In this document: piece by piece, positions 1 to 13,194 of the stretch | How positions within the stretch are numbered: position 1 is the stretch's first letter | Layout: the number at the start of each line of letters is the position of its first letter | NCBI GenBank assembly: GCA_964017125.1 | Contig: OZ024912.1 | Coordinates: 84,156,976-84,220,975 of the forward strand | DNA: 64,000 nt | Source of the DNA: Flabesymbios commensalis | Lineage: Eukaryota > Annelida > Polychaeta > Terebellida > Flabelligeridae | Direction of reading: 5' to 3' | Program-made: the position numbers and the translations under genes | The notes under the pieces: model-generated | Seen by the model: the letters and a program-made list of their open reading frames with translations, nothing else | The model's database searches: none | Told to the model about the DNA's origin: nothing

Positions 1-194
1 CACCCTTGTCTATACTAATAATGATATCATTATGTACTTTAAGAATGATGTTTCCTGTAGGCTGATTATTTCAGTGATTCCCCCACCCCCCGGTGTAATT
101 TCATCATAGACACCCCGTAACAGTCTTAATGACCTTATGTGACCTGTATGTGACATAATGACCTGTATGTATATATGTGCTATGTGTATCTCAC

Positions 195-303
195 CCTTTA
201 CAGCAGCATTTATAGAGAAGGAAACCCAGCAGGACACCTATAACAGAGCCTCCAACAGCTGCCGCCAGGGCGATCTCCCACTCTGCCAGGCGGCAACGTA
301 CAT
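195..303 (-). CDS. VWDE: VWDE-like exon T, transmembrane helix
   Basis: After acceptor TTTTTCAG it codes VRCRLAEWEIAL, then the hydrophobic stretch AAAVGGSVIGVLLGFLLY, then KCCCKG, ending at donor GG|GTGAGA. A single-pass helix is followed by a basic, Cys-rich (possibly palmitoylated) tail. The cytoplasmic part continues left of the window. The acceptor edge is repeated upstream (303-480). Confidence 0.85.
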
Positions 304-3300
304 CTGAAAAATACAACGACGTCATAATGAACAGCCGACAGCGTACATCTGAAAAATACAACAACATGGAGTATAGGCGACAACGTACATCTGAAAATAC
401 ATCGATAAGTTTAACAGGCGGCAACGTGCAGCAGAAAATACAACAATATGGTTAACAGGCGACAATGTACAACTGAAAATAAAAAAAGCATGTACGATAT
501 AACATTATTCACACATATTCTGATGTAGAGCAAACTAACATTTTTTATTTTGTATGATGACTTACTTTGTGATGTGTTCCATTGTATCCCATGTATGGTT
601 TTACTGTAGGTACAGACATTATAATGACTTACTTGGTGATGTGTTCCATTGCATCCCATGCAGGGTTTTACTGTAGGTACAGACATTATAATGACTTACT
701 TGGTGACGTGTTCCATCGCATCCCATGCAGGGTTTTACTGTAGGTACAGACATTATAATGACTTACTTTGTGATGTGTTCCATTGCATCCCATGCAGGGT
801 TTTATTACTGTAGGTACAGTCATTATAATGACTTACTTGGTGATCTGTTTCATTGCATCCCATTTGGACTAAAAATAATGGATAATGGTTTAATAATAAT
901 GGATAATGGTTTAATAATAATGGATAATGGTTTAATATTAATGAATTAATATCAGCTTAATTATAGTTTAATGTATAATGTTATAATATGTATTATCTGC
1001 AGTTTAGGCAGATTATTAAGTGATTGAGATTCTGACTTTTGTAAGCTCTAAATACGCTTAACTGAGGGAATGACATTCGTTCATTTCAGAATAAATCCTG
1101 ACCGCAGCTCAGAATGTTGTGTTTGTTCATGATGGCAACGGCTCGCCCCTGTTTCATAACGGCATAAGTGTAACACAACGATATCTAATCACCGGATCTT
1201 AGAACCCGAAATCCCTCCACGGGTTGAGTAACGATTGAAAGCAGCCCGTAACATTTGGCGCCCGAAAGAATGGATCCCTGTGACTGTGAGAGAAACGGCC
1301 GTGTGATGTCTAAATTTGTGTAGTGAGGGAACCAGATGTGTATATCTGTCATGTGATCAAGCCTGATCATGTGATGAGCGCCAGCTTCGAACTACTGTGT
1401 ATCATGAACGTGTGTACGACGCCGCACGTGTTCTACAAGATTGTGAACGTGAACGTCTGAAAACTGTGTACGTCAATTGAAGGCAAGTGTACTCACGATG
1501 GTGATATAAACCTATAGGCCTATAGTACGTTTTTGCTCTGTATAACTTAAGTCCAGTGTATGCAGAGTCAAAACATTTTTTGTCAGGGGAAGATGACATA
1601 TATTGTGTAGTTTATAGACCGTTGATAGTTGTTAAAAATTACAACTCACGACCAGTGTGGAACTGTAAACTTTATCAGTAGATGTTTATTCTTGTGTACG
1701 GCATTAATTAAGTTAATAGCCGTGGACCCCAATTTTGGTGAAGTAACTTTGTGTGAACTTTGACAATGTTTTCTCGCGTGGTGGGTAGAGACGGTGTAGG
1801 CATGTTGCTCAATACACACTATTGAGTGTACACGTTTTGTAGAGACAGCAGTATTTGTTAATGGTACGTAATAATTCAAAACGAGGTTAACACTGTGACA
1901 GCTACAGTACCAGTAGTGAGTCGTCTAGATTTTGAATGACATTTTGATAATTTTGTGAGATGCCAGAACTTCAATATTAAAACATTTATAAACCCACACA
2001 ATTTTATCAATTTACAATATTTGTGTGGATAGTGATTCATCCAACGTCAGGACAAGAGCGTGTGCGAAAATACATTATAAATATAACTGAAATGTGTTTA
2101 TTACATGGACTGATTATTTAACATTTTTGACCCGTCATTTTGACAGCTATGGACTGTACAGTCAAGCTGAACACGTGGTGATTGATTCATGATTGTCATG
2201 CGAATTTATTTTGTCAGTCATTAATGTTGTGAAAGGACTTTTATTCAGATTTATTTCTGGGCAACTGCATAAAAAAAATGTGTAGACTATTGTCAGAAAT
2301 CAATCTGTGGTTTAAGTTTAGGTGTTGACTTGTGTCAAATGTGTCAGTTTGATTTTAGTTTCATTTCATAGCCTTAATATTGTGAATTTGTTCATCCACC
2401 ATGTCATGTGTCCTTGACCTTCCCTTTTTCAGTGACAGTTGACATCGGTCGGAGGATGGAGAATACTGTCATTTCCCCCATTTCACCTTTGCACCTAACT
2501 ATACCCCATTCACTAATATTTTCCTTCCCCATTGAGCAGTTCCACTCAAGAAATATGGTGATTGATGGCTTCTTAGATTGACAAAAGTGATAGTTGAAGG
2601 TGTGAGTGTTTTGTGTTGACAGTCATGTTAACCTGTCGACATTAAAAAATTGTCATGATCGGTTAATTGATTTGTGGAATCTCATTTTGTTAATTTTGAG
2701 GTGAAGCAAGTTTAGTGGTCTAAGATTGAAAGGTAAAGGTTATTCACATTGTCCCCATTTACGCACATAAAACTTTGTTAATTTATTAACTTTTATCGTT
2801 GAATGACAGCGATGTTTACATTTAGAACTTAGATTACTGATTATTGATATTTTTCTCATTCTTCACTTTAAATATTTTTTGCGAATAGCCATGTGACTTG
2901 CTTCGACATTTTGATCGGTTAAATCATATTGTGCAGATACATGTATTTTTGAAACTTGGGTTATAGTCCGATATTTTTATTGGGTTTTGGCCTTTGGTTT
3001 TCAACACTTTGCTGATTTCGTGGCATACAATTGCTTGATTGCTGCTTGATGCTTGAGTTGCAGTATGAATTGTTGTTTATACATGTATTTTTTTCTAAAA
3101 TTTGAATAAATAATAAAAAAAGACAGCTCAGAACACAACCAACTGGTGGTAGGAACATGGACATGTGCACCAGGGACTCTGTCCCAAGGTTAGTATTGTA
3201 AGTATGGTTGATGACTTTATTTGTATAGTTTCAGGTGAGGTATACAGGTTACTTAGGCCCACTAGCTTGGTCTAAGGTGACTTGCTAGTTTGAATATTTT

Positions 3301-6300
3301 TCATAACCATACCCCGCGATTATTTTTTATCGTTTACAACCAATGTTGGTTACTCGCGATTGTTTTTATATTATCGGTTTCGCGCAGCTAGTGTTTAATA
3401 TTTTGTGAGCTTTGTGATCGACTATATAATTTAGTGTTAAAGTCGAATTAATGTTATTATTTTTTGGTTGATGACAGTATAGTTAATCAACATGACGGAT
3501 GTTACTCAACTCCTGAAAGACATTGACACTTTGTCTCCGGAGGATAAAGAAAAGATTACGATGCGTTGTTAGTGGCGGCTCGAGTAGCGGAGCTCGAGGA
3601 GGAGCAGGAGAAAAAGGCAACTGCGGGGGTACACCAGAGTGCCGTGGTAGACTCGGGCATGGCTGCTAAATTAGACAAAGTTCTTGCGAGTCTCGAGTCG
3701 AATGCAGAGTCGAATAAATAATTTAGCTAGTAGGGATTGGAATCGTACCCTGACGAAGCCGCAAACCAGAAATAATAATAGACCTTTTACAGGTCATTGC
3801 TACGGATGCGGTCAGCAGGGGCACATCAAAACCCAATGCCCTTTAAACTCGCAAAAGCCTGCTGCGGGGGGTTGACAGCAGGCCAAACAAGCGCAAGCCC
3901 CCAAACGAAAGTAACTTGTCTCGTCGGTCAAGCCAACGAGGTTCACAACTCTCCGACATGCCCCTTACTTGATACTGGTTCGATGGTGAGCACGATAGCG
4001 GAAAGTTTTGTCCACAAGCTGAAATTAGATGTTAAACCGCTTGGTGATTTAATTCGTGTTGAAGGTGCTGGTGGACATAGTATCCAGTACTCGGGGTTAT
4101 GTTAAAGCCAAATTAAAATTTTCAGACTTGCGTACAGAAGCTGTCGATGCTCTGTTTTTAGTTGTTCCTGATACAGAATACCATAGCTCCGTACCCGTCT
4201 TGGTCGGAACCAATATTTTACGTTCGGTTGTTTCGCCAGATTCTCGGAATGTGTCGACTGCTTGGCACCTAGCGATGCAAAGTTTGTCAGCGCAGGACAA
4301 GCTACGTAGCTGTACAGATAGCCTAGGACAAATTAGGACTACCAAAGCAGTTACCATTCTGGCGGATAGCCGTATTACTGTTAGTGGCTTAACCCGTGCT
4401 GCATCGGCCACATGTATGCAGATTAATGTACTAATGGAGGATTCGGACATCGCACGTCTTCCGGGTGGGTTAATGATTACCCCTGGCCTTTGCACTTTGA
4501 AACCCGCGAGAGCCGTTGAGAGGGTTGCGGGCGAGGTGACAAATATGTCCGGACACGCTGTAACTTTACCCGCGAAGAGCTGTCTGTGCGAGCTGCATCA
4601 CGTAGATGTAATCCCTCCAAATAAGTCACAAACTGACAATCCCGCCCGTGATGACTTTCGTAATAAATTTGTTGAGTCATTAAAGACCAACCTGGACTCT
4701 GATCAGGTAAAGAAAGTCTGGGAGATGTTAGGTCGCTGGTCCGATGTATTTTCCCAGCATGACATGGACATTTGTCGGTCACGCACCGTATTCGTCTCAC
4801 TGATGATACTCCCTTTAGAGAAAGACGGAGGCGAATTCCTCCAAACATGATCGAGGACGTGCTGCCGGTAAATTTGGTTTTTGGGAGTGCATGCTATGCC
4901 TTTTTGGTGCACGAATGCCCCAACTACATTTCAGAGGCTGATAGAATCCTGTATGGGAGACCTATATTTGTCCTCTTGTTTGTCCTCTATATTTGTCCTC
5001 TTGACGATATCGTTGTTTTTAGCAAGACCTACGAAGAACATATTGAAAAGCTTGAGGCAGTGTTTCAACGCCTCCGTGATGGAAACCGAGTAAGTGTTGT
5101 TTTCTCCAGCATGAGATTAAGTACCTGGGACATATAGTCTCGGAAGATGGAGTTGCGACTGATCCCGAAATCTTGGCGGTGAAGGCGTGGCCAGTGCCGG
5201 CTACAGCTGAAGAACCGCAGTGCTTTATCGGGTTCGTAGGCTTCATTTAGGATTTTTCCAAGATCGCCCGTCCACTGCACGAAGCGCTTCAGAAGAGTGG
5301 AATTCAGTCCATCAACTGGAAGGGTAATCGTCGTAAGAACACCCCTATACAGTGGGATCAGGCCCAACAGAATGCGTTTGACACACTTGTCGAAACGTGC
5401 ATGACTACTCCGGTGTTGGCTTTTGCCGACTTCAAGAAACCGTTTAAATTTTTTACTGATGCGAGTGTAGAGGGCCTGGGTGCCGTACTTTACCAAGAAC
5501 AAGAGGGTCGCGATAGGGTAATCGCTTTCGCTAGACGTCGTTTGAATAAAGCCGAGAAGAATTATCCCGTTCATAAACAGGAATTCCTTGCCCTTAAATG
5601 GGCCGTGACCGAAAAATTTGCCGATTACCTCATTGGGTCTACATTCACGGCATACACTGATAATAATCCACTTAGTTACGTTCTGGGTAAGGCCAAACTA
5701 GATGCGACTGGCCACCGCTGGGTCGCGCAGTTAGCGAGCTTTCACTTTGATATTAAATATCGCTGCGAAAAATCCAATATCGGCGCAGATTCGTTGTCGC
5801 AGATTAAATGGCCGAGTGATTTATCTAAAAGTATGACTGCCGATGTAGTAGACACTGTTTTGCAGTCTTCTGAGATTGATGTTCCACTAGTCGAGGCTAG
5901 GTGTGGTGTAACTATTGCGGATATCCCTGCGGATTTGGTCCTACCGTCATCTGGACTTGAAAAGCGCAACTGGTCTGAAGAACAGCGCAAGGACACAGAT
6001 CTTAATATTCTAGTAGAGCATGTGGGTGGTGAAACCCTCTGTGCCGATGAGAAGGGAGTTCTGTATGTCAAAAGGTTGCTCCGGCATCGAAAGCGTTTAG
6101 TGATGAGAGATGATGTGCTCTGTCGTCAGCGCCAAGTAGATGGCGAGACGATATTTCCGATGATACTGCCGCCAGTGTAATGTAAACGTGCATTGAAAGG
6201 TTGCCATGACGAAGTAGGGCATATGGGCAGAGAGCGGACTCTATCACTGTTACGTGATCGGTTTTATTGGTCGTCGATGGTGGAGGACACTGCTGCATAT

Positions 6301-9300
6301 ATAGGGAAATGTGACCGATGTCTCAGAAGCAAAGCCGTGCAGGATCGAGCCGCACTAGTTAACATTACTACTATGCAGTCGTTAGAAATGCTCTGCATAG
6401 ATTTTTCTCTCGCTTGAACCCGCTAAAGGTGGAGTTGAAAATATTTTAGTGGTGACCGACCACTTCACGCATTACGCACAGGCATTTCCGACACAAAATC
6501 AGACTGCAAAGACAACCGCCCGTATTTTATTCGAAAACTATGTCGTCCAATTTGTTTTTTCAGCTCGCCTGAATTCAGATCAAGGGCGAAATTTCGATAG
6601 CGCGATGATCAAGCATCTTTGTCAGCTCGCTGGGGTTGAAAAATCCAGGGCCACTCCCTACCATCCTATGGGGGACGGGCAAGTGATAATCGCACGCTCC
6701 TTGGATATGCTTAGAACCAGATGAGAAACAGGACTGGAAGAAGTATGTTCCAGCGCTTACTCACGCCTACAATGCTACGAGACACAAGTCCACCGATTAT
6801 TCACCGTTTTTTCTGATGTTTGGACGTCAACCGCGACTCCCCGTAGACTTGTTGTTCCGTGGGCAGGGTGAGGAGGAGGAACATAAATCATACACCGACT
6901 ATGTTTCATCTTTGGAGAAACAATTGGGCTATGCCTATTCGCTTGCGTCCGCTAGCATAGCTAAATCGCAGAAACACAGCTCGGCGCACTACGATAAAAA
7001 GATTAGGGGTAGTTGCCTCGAAATAGGAGACCGGGTGCTGGTTAAGAATGGATTAGGGGTAGTTGCCTCGAAATAGGAGACCGGGTGCTGGTTAGGAATG
7101 TGGGTGTGCGCGGCAAGCACAAGATTGCTGATCGGTGGGAGAAAGAGGTGTTTGTTGTTTTGGGTCCACCAAACCCTACGATTCCCGTTTTTGAAGTTAA
7201 ACAGGAAAACAACAAGGGCCGCACCAGAATTCTCCACCGCAACTTGTTGCTGCCGATTAACAGCATACCTCCAGTTATACAGACTGAGGCTTCAGATCCC
7301 GTGGCAGTTGTCCAGGAAGTTACTAAGGAGGGCCAGGTTGCTGCCTCTGACGAAGAGGACCGTGTATCCATAGCGTCTGACGATTCAGACATTGGACAAC
7401 CTGTTTTGCGTCCCCGTCGCCAGTTGAACCATCCACCTGCCCTTGTACCAGTTCATGATGTGCAGCCAGATCCAGAAGTCCAGCTATTGTGGACGAGCCC
7501 ATAATTGTGGTACAGCCAGTGGCTGACCTTCCTGAAACCCCTGAGGTCGTTGACTCTATTATAATTGTAAATAACCCTGTAGATGGTGCCGCGGCGCGGC
7601 CCCCTGCTGGTAACTCAGTAATTGGGGATGATGACACTGTTCCCGTTCCTGTGGAACCGGATCCCGATTTAACCCCGCCTAGACGTCCGCAGAGGATTCG
7701 GCGGCCTCCTGACCGTTATACGTCTGACACGCACAGGTTAGCGCAAAAGCATAGCGTACCTGGGTTAGAGCAGCGAGTATCGTTGTTAAAGAGTCTGCTC
7801 AGCCTATTGCTGGAGACCGGCGGTTCCTCAGACTAACAACTGGTCTAGAGATTTTTTATAGTAATTGTGTAATTTTTTAGATATAACATGTATAACTTTT
7901 TAAGCGTGGAAGTTGAACCTCTATGCCAGGTAAGTTACGTGTGCAGACATAATTTAATATAGCCAAGAGTAGATTTTTTTCTCATGTCGCGGTTAGTCGG
8001 CGTGTGAGGACACACTTTCTCGGAGGGAAGAAGTGTGTGACAGGTAAGTATAATTATGCATTGGCTATGCATTGGCTATGCGAATAATGAGTGTATAATT
8101 ATGTGTATGGATGCATTGGCTAGGCATTGGCCATGTGTTGCCTGCATTGGATGATGTACAAATGTGTTCAGTGTACACCAGGTCGTGGTCCATTAAACCC
8201 GACCTGGATCTGCTGGTGATTTGGCATCATGCGATTGGTTGATTTTGTTTGGCCACGTTTTTCCATAATTCCGGCTAGAAATGATTTTGTCATTCTGACT
8301 TTTGTAAGCTTGATGGCAACACGCCGCTCTAAATACGCTTAACTGAGGGAATGACATTCATTCATTTCAGAATAAATCTTGACCGCAGCTCAGAATGTTG
8401 TGTTTGTTCATGATGGCAACGGCTCGCCCCTCTTCCATAACGGCATAAGTGTAACACAACGATATCTAATCACCGGATCCTAGAACCTGATATCCCTCCA
8501 TGGGTTGAGTAACGATGGAAAGCAGCCCGTAACACATGCAGGGTTTTACTGTAGGTACAGACATTATGATGACTTACTTTGTGATGTGTTCCATCGCATC
8601 CCATGCAAGGTTTTACTGTAGGTACAGACATTATAATGACTTACTTGGTGATGTGTTCCATTGCATCCCGTGCAGGGTTTTACTGTAGGTACAGACATTA
8701 TAATGACTTACTTGGTGATATGTTCCATTGCATCCCATGCAGGGTTTTACTGTAGGTACAGACATTATAATGACTTACTTGGTGATGTGTTCCATTGCAT
8801 CCCATGCAGGGTTTTACTGTAGGTACAGATCAGACATTCATTATGTTCGCTCACTTCTCCAGGCGAATAACACTTATTGTCTATCACACAACTCGTATTC
8901 TGAAACGCAATCAACATAATTCTCACATTCTGGGCTGTGGTTTTCACTGTGAGACGTATATCAGTATCAGCCTATATTACACCCTGTGCTGTGGTATCGC
9001 CTTATTTTTGTCAAAAAAATTATATTGCATTCATATGACCAATGGTAACAAATTTACAATATATTTATGCAAGATATATGATTATATTAAACTAAGTAAA
9101 AAAATAAAACATATGATATTCAAGTGGACATAAAAGTTGGACAATGTTGGACGAACGTCAAAGACGTCCGGTTGTCATTGTACAAATGTTATACAAATGT
9201 TTTGTGTTTGCTGGGATGTCCCAAAATATGAAGTTAAGTGACACTTATTATTGTAAGATGGTCAACTTTTTCTAAAACGTGTTTTTTAAAACACATTTAG

Positions 9301-12300
9301 TCAACCATTATCAGCTTAATGAAAAATAGTAACACAGTATTATATAACGTTACGATCGTACCAGTTTAGGATAGCAGAACGAGCCTATTGTACTACAGTG
9401 CTGGCACTGTGAGTTAAACGGGACAAACACCAGGGGCTGCTCGCTCTTATCCCTCCCGTTATTACTGATGTAAATCAGATAAGACCTCACTTCTGGCAGC
9501 TCACACTCCACAGCTCCAAAGTTAATGAACTTAGCTCTCACTTTAGTCATCCTGGACAACGGGATGCAGGTCTTGTTGGTCACCTGAAACAGTAGTATAC
9601 AGATAGACAGATATTTTATTGACAGAAAGGAAGTCATTACAGACTTATTTGTCATAGAAATAAGAGAGATATATGTACATGTATATACAAAATTGTTAAC
9701 TTGTTAAAAAATCATGTGACAATATACATGGTATGACATACAAAACTAAAATCAACTGGCATTGCCATAATAAACACTGGACATAGCATATGGGTCTATC
9801 ATATTGTTTCCCGCACCAAAACCAGAGATAAAATAGCTATTATGTATAAGTTGTGAATAATAAAAAGATGTTCTGTCGAGCATGTAAGTCTCCGGTAGCA
9901 GTATATAATATTGAAAATGGTCAGCAAATGGAAAGGCCTCACTCTGGAGGAATCGACTACGTCATCACGGTGACCCGTGTACCAGGTAAACATTGCCAAC
10001 TACAGTATAGCGTTTCTAGAACGCTTTTTGCTCGCATTCTACTACAATCATGTGAACAATTTTCGCAAAGCAAAAATACAGTCTCCCCACATGTGGAGGG
10101 TGGATTCAAATATAAATCAGATAAACACCAGACGTGTTATTGTTGTGCGAGCGTTATAGACGATGGACCAACATTAAAACAATATTGTTCACCATGGACA
10201 ATGGCATGCAGGTCATGAATACAATGTGTACTTTTACTACCCGGCCCCAATCCCACTAGAAAATAAGAATATAATAACTTTCTCGATTGATTGATTGTTC
10301 GATCATCATTGGTTGATTGATTGATTGATTGATTGGAAGTAAGGTTAAGTTGGTGCTGTTGATAAAGTTACTAACCTGGCAGTTATGGAGGTGACATGTT
10401 AAGCTGACACTAGCCTGGCAGTTATGGAGGTGACATGTTAGATTAACACCAACCTGGAAGTTATGGAGATGATGACACTAACCTGGCAGTTATGGAGGTG
10501 ACATGTTAGATCAACACTAACCTGGCAGTTATGGAGGTGACATGTTAGATTAACACTAACCTGACAGTTATGGAGGTGATTATACAGAATACTGCGGTAG
10601 CTCATCGGTGTCGACTGGATCACTGAAGTTAAGCAACGCCGGGCCCGGTCTATAATTGGATGGGTGACCGCCTGGGACCACCAGTTGGACGTAAAAGAAC
10701 CTCAATGGACGTAGGCACAGTTCCCAGCCGGCAAGACACCAGAAAAGTGGCAGTTATGGAGACGACATGTTAAGCTAACACTAACCTGACAGTTATGGAG
10801 GTGACATGTTAAGTTAACACTAACCTGGCAGTTATGGAGATGACATGTGAGGTTGACGCCATTGATGAAGTTGCTCCCAAACACCATGATCACTTTACAC
10901 GGGCCGTATCTGAGATCACACAATCCATACTGACCGAGACGGGACATGTGGGGAGGCATGGCAACCGTCACCGAGCAGTCAACACCAGCGTAACCATGGT
11001 TACAATCACAAACACCTGATGTAACATGAAATATGACATATCATCATGATCATATCTACGAAAACGTAATAGGGGGCCTACGTAGATATGTCATGGACCA
11101 TTCAAATTTCACACAAGCATGGGCCTTGATCTAGAGAGTGGCCAGTGGACATACATTGAATTTTAATTAACCATGAGAGTGCAATGGCTGAAAGTGGACA
11201 TTCGCCCCTCCCTTCAAGCGCTGCATATTATATTGTGCTACAAACTATCTATATTATACCACTAGTAGTAGCGACCACATTCTGGATATGATGTTTTGAG
11301 AATTCATTAAACTTCTGAAAAATATTTAGCCCAGTATCTCACAAACGTTGAATCATTTTGTTCTAATGCCGGGAGTTTTGCGAGGGGCAGTGCGGCTAAA
11401 AACAATCGTCAAAACATCTTAGCCAGTCTTCATGGAGTTAGATTTTCACCAGAGTAGGCCTATATGCAAACGGTGCTCTGCACTCGTTCAATAAATAATA
11501 CAGGAGCCTTCAGGCGAACACCTTATGCATTGCACATGGGCTGTATTTTCCCATATCGCACAAAAAATTAACATAACTGCCATACATTTAGTTACAACTA
11601 CAGCTTAGAGTGCGTTATAGGCTGATACCCATAGACCTATACGTCTCAGAGTGAAAACCACTGCGCATAGTGTGAGTATATAGTAATAAGGTTATTTACC
11701 TTGTCGACAAACCCCTCGCTGAGAGCAGTCTAGCGGACACATAGCGGCCTGTATGGTGCTGGTCAGGTTGGTGGACAGGCTTACATTCCTCCTCATCTCC
11801 TCCAGACATTGCTCCTTCATGGAGTCACGAGCCGAGGACGCCCACAGGGTGTCATCTATAATCTGTAAAAACATCATCAAAATTATCACCTTCATGGAAT
11901 CACGGGCGGACTAGGACAATAAAGTGTCGAAAAACAGCCGAAATGTCCTACTAGCCTACTCATCTCGGTAAATACTGAATACTCTACCTGTATATCTTCT
12001 ATAAATGTTCGTATTTTGGCCTCCATGGTCACACTGGCCACTAATCTGTGAACACTGCAGACGGGGTCTCACAGTATACATAGCAGTAGTAGTGTACCCA
12101 CTTTGCCGGCACATTAACATAATCTGCCCCCACCCCCTCCCCTTATAATTGGTGGAGCCCCCCTCCCTTGGGACATGCCCCCTTTGAATGATTCATAGCT
12201 ATATAGCCTACCTGTATATCTTGGCTATATAACCTACCTGTATATCTTCTATACATGTACGTATCTCAGCCTCCATGTTGACACTAGCTATCTGAGAACA

Positions 12301-12942
12301 GAGCTGACCAGGAGGGGTTTTACGGAGGTATCCTTCACAGTAGTCCTTGGCCGTGACCTCGTTCCACTGAGACTTCCACTTGTGTTTCTGACACGAATAA
12401 ATCAGAGAATCCAAGTGAATGAAAATTACATGCATCATTTTGTGTTTCCGAGACAAATATTTCAAAGTACACACATGATATGTGGAATTGTGAATCTAAT
12501 AATATTATTTTTCGATGTCTAGGCGACATTAATTATAATGTTATAGTATATTGCCCAAATAAGAAAACTCTACCTGGTTTTCTGTTTTAACATGTTTAAG
12601 CGCAAGTTATTTTTGACAAGCTGGAATTACAGCCTTAATTGAATTGGATATATAGAATTACAGACAATACCTGTCAGTCTGGATAGAATGCAATTGGAGC
12701 AAAGTGACTTTTCACTAAAGTTGGAGCTATGACCTTTTATTGCAAAGTGATTAGTATTATTTTCTCACCGGTGGCATAAACTTCTTGTTGATAATGATGG
12801 GTTCTTCCTCATCATAGTTGGCCTTATTGATGGTGAATGTGCCGGCATCCCGTTTTGTACGTGAGGACCTTGTGGCGTCATGACGTCTGGCCTGATCTAT
12901 CAGCCGCTGGGTAATCTCATCACCTGAAATAACAGTTTAGTG

Positions 12943-13009
<67 letters not shown>

Positions 13010-13114
13010 GTGATTGATCGATCGATCGATCGATCGATCAATTGATTCGTTGATTCATTGATTGGCTGATTGATCGATCAATTGAATGATTGATTATTTT
13101 ATTGGCTTTTTGTT

Positions 13115-13194
<80 letters not shown>

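Larger units (their letters stand above)
864..8534 (+). mobile_element. Broken Gypsy-class (Ty3-like) LTR retrotransposon, with extra 5' DNA
   Basis: Between two LTR copies lie, in order, a leader, a gag piece with a CCHC zinc knuckle (about 3.5-3.9 kb), an aspartic protease (about 3.9-4.2 kb), reverse transcriptase (about 4.7-5.2 kb), RNase H (about 5.4-5.8 kb), the integrase zinc-finger region (about 6.2-6.4 kb), the integrase core (about 6.4-6.8 kb) and a C-terminal region to about 7.8 kb. The protease-RT-RNase H-integrase order is that of Gypsy. The element is clearly broken, with on the order of ten breaks. The LTRs differ at about 4% of sites plus one indel, so the insertion is old; at 2-5e-9 changes per site per year that would be roughly 4-10 million years, though the clock is unknown. 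It sits in the intron between exons S and T. The stretch 864-1021 belongs to neither LTR nor array. Confidence 0.88.

Noticed and set aside
1185-3170. Minus-strand open frames of 60-77 residues
   Set aside because: They lie in the leader of the Gypsy fossil, on the strand opposite to it, have no family resemblance and are short enough to be chance.
9853-10218. 121-residue plus-strand open frame in the exon Q/R intron
   Set aside because: No recognised domain. It runs into a family-A palindrome remnant, and no splice or promoter signal supports it.
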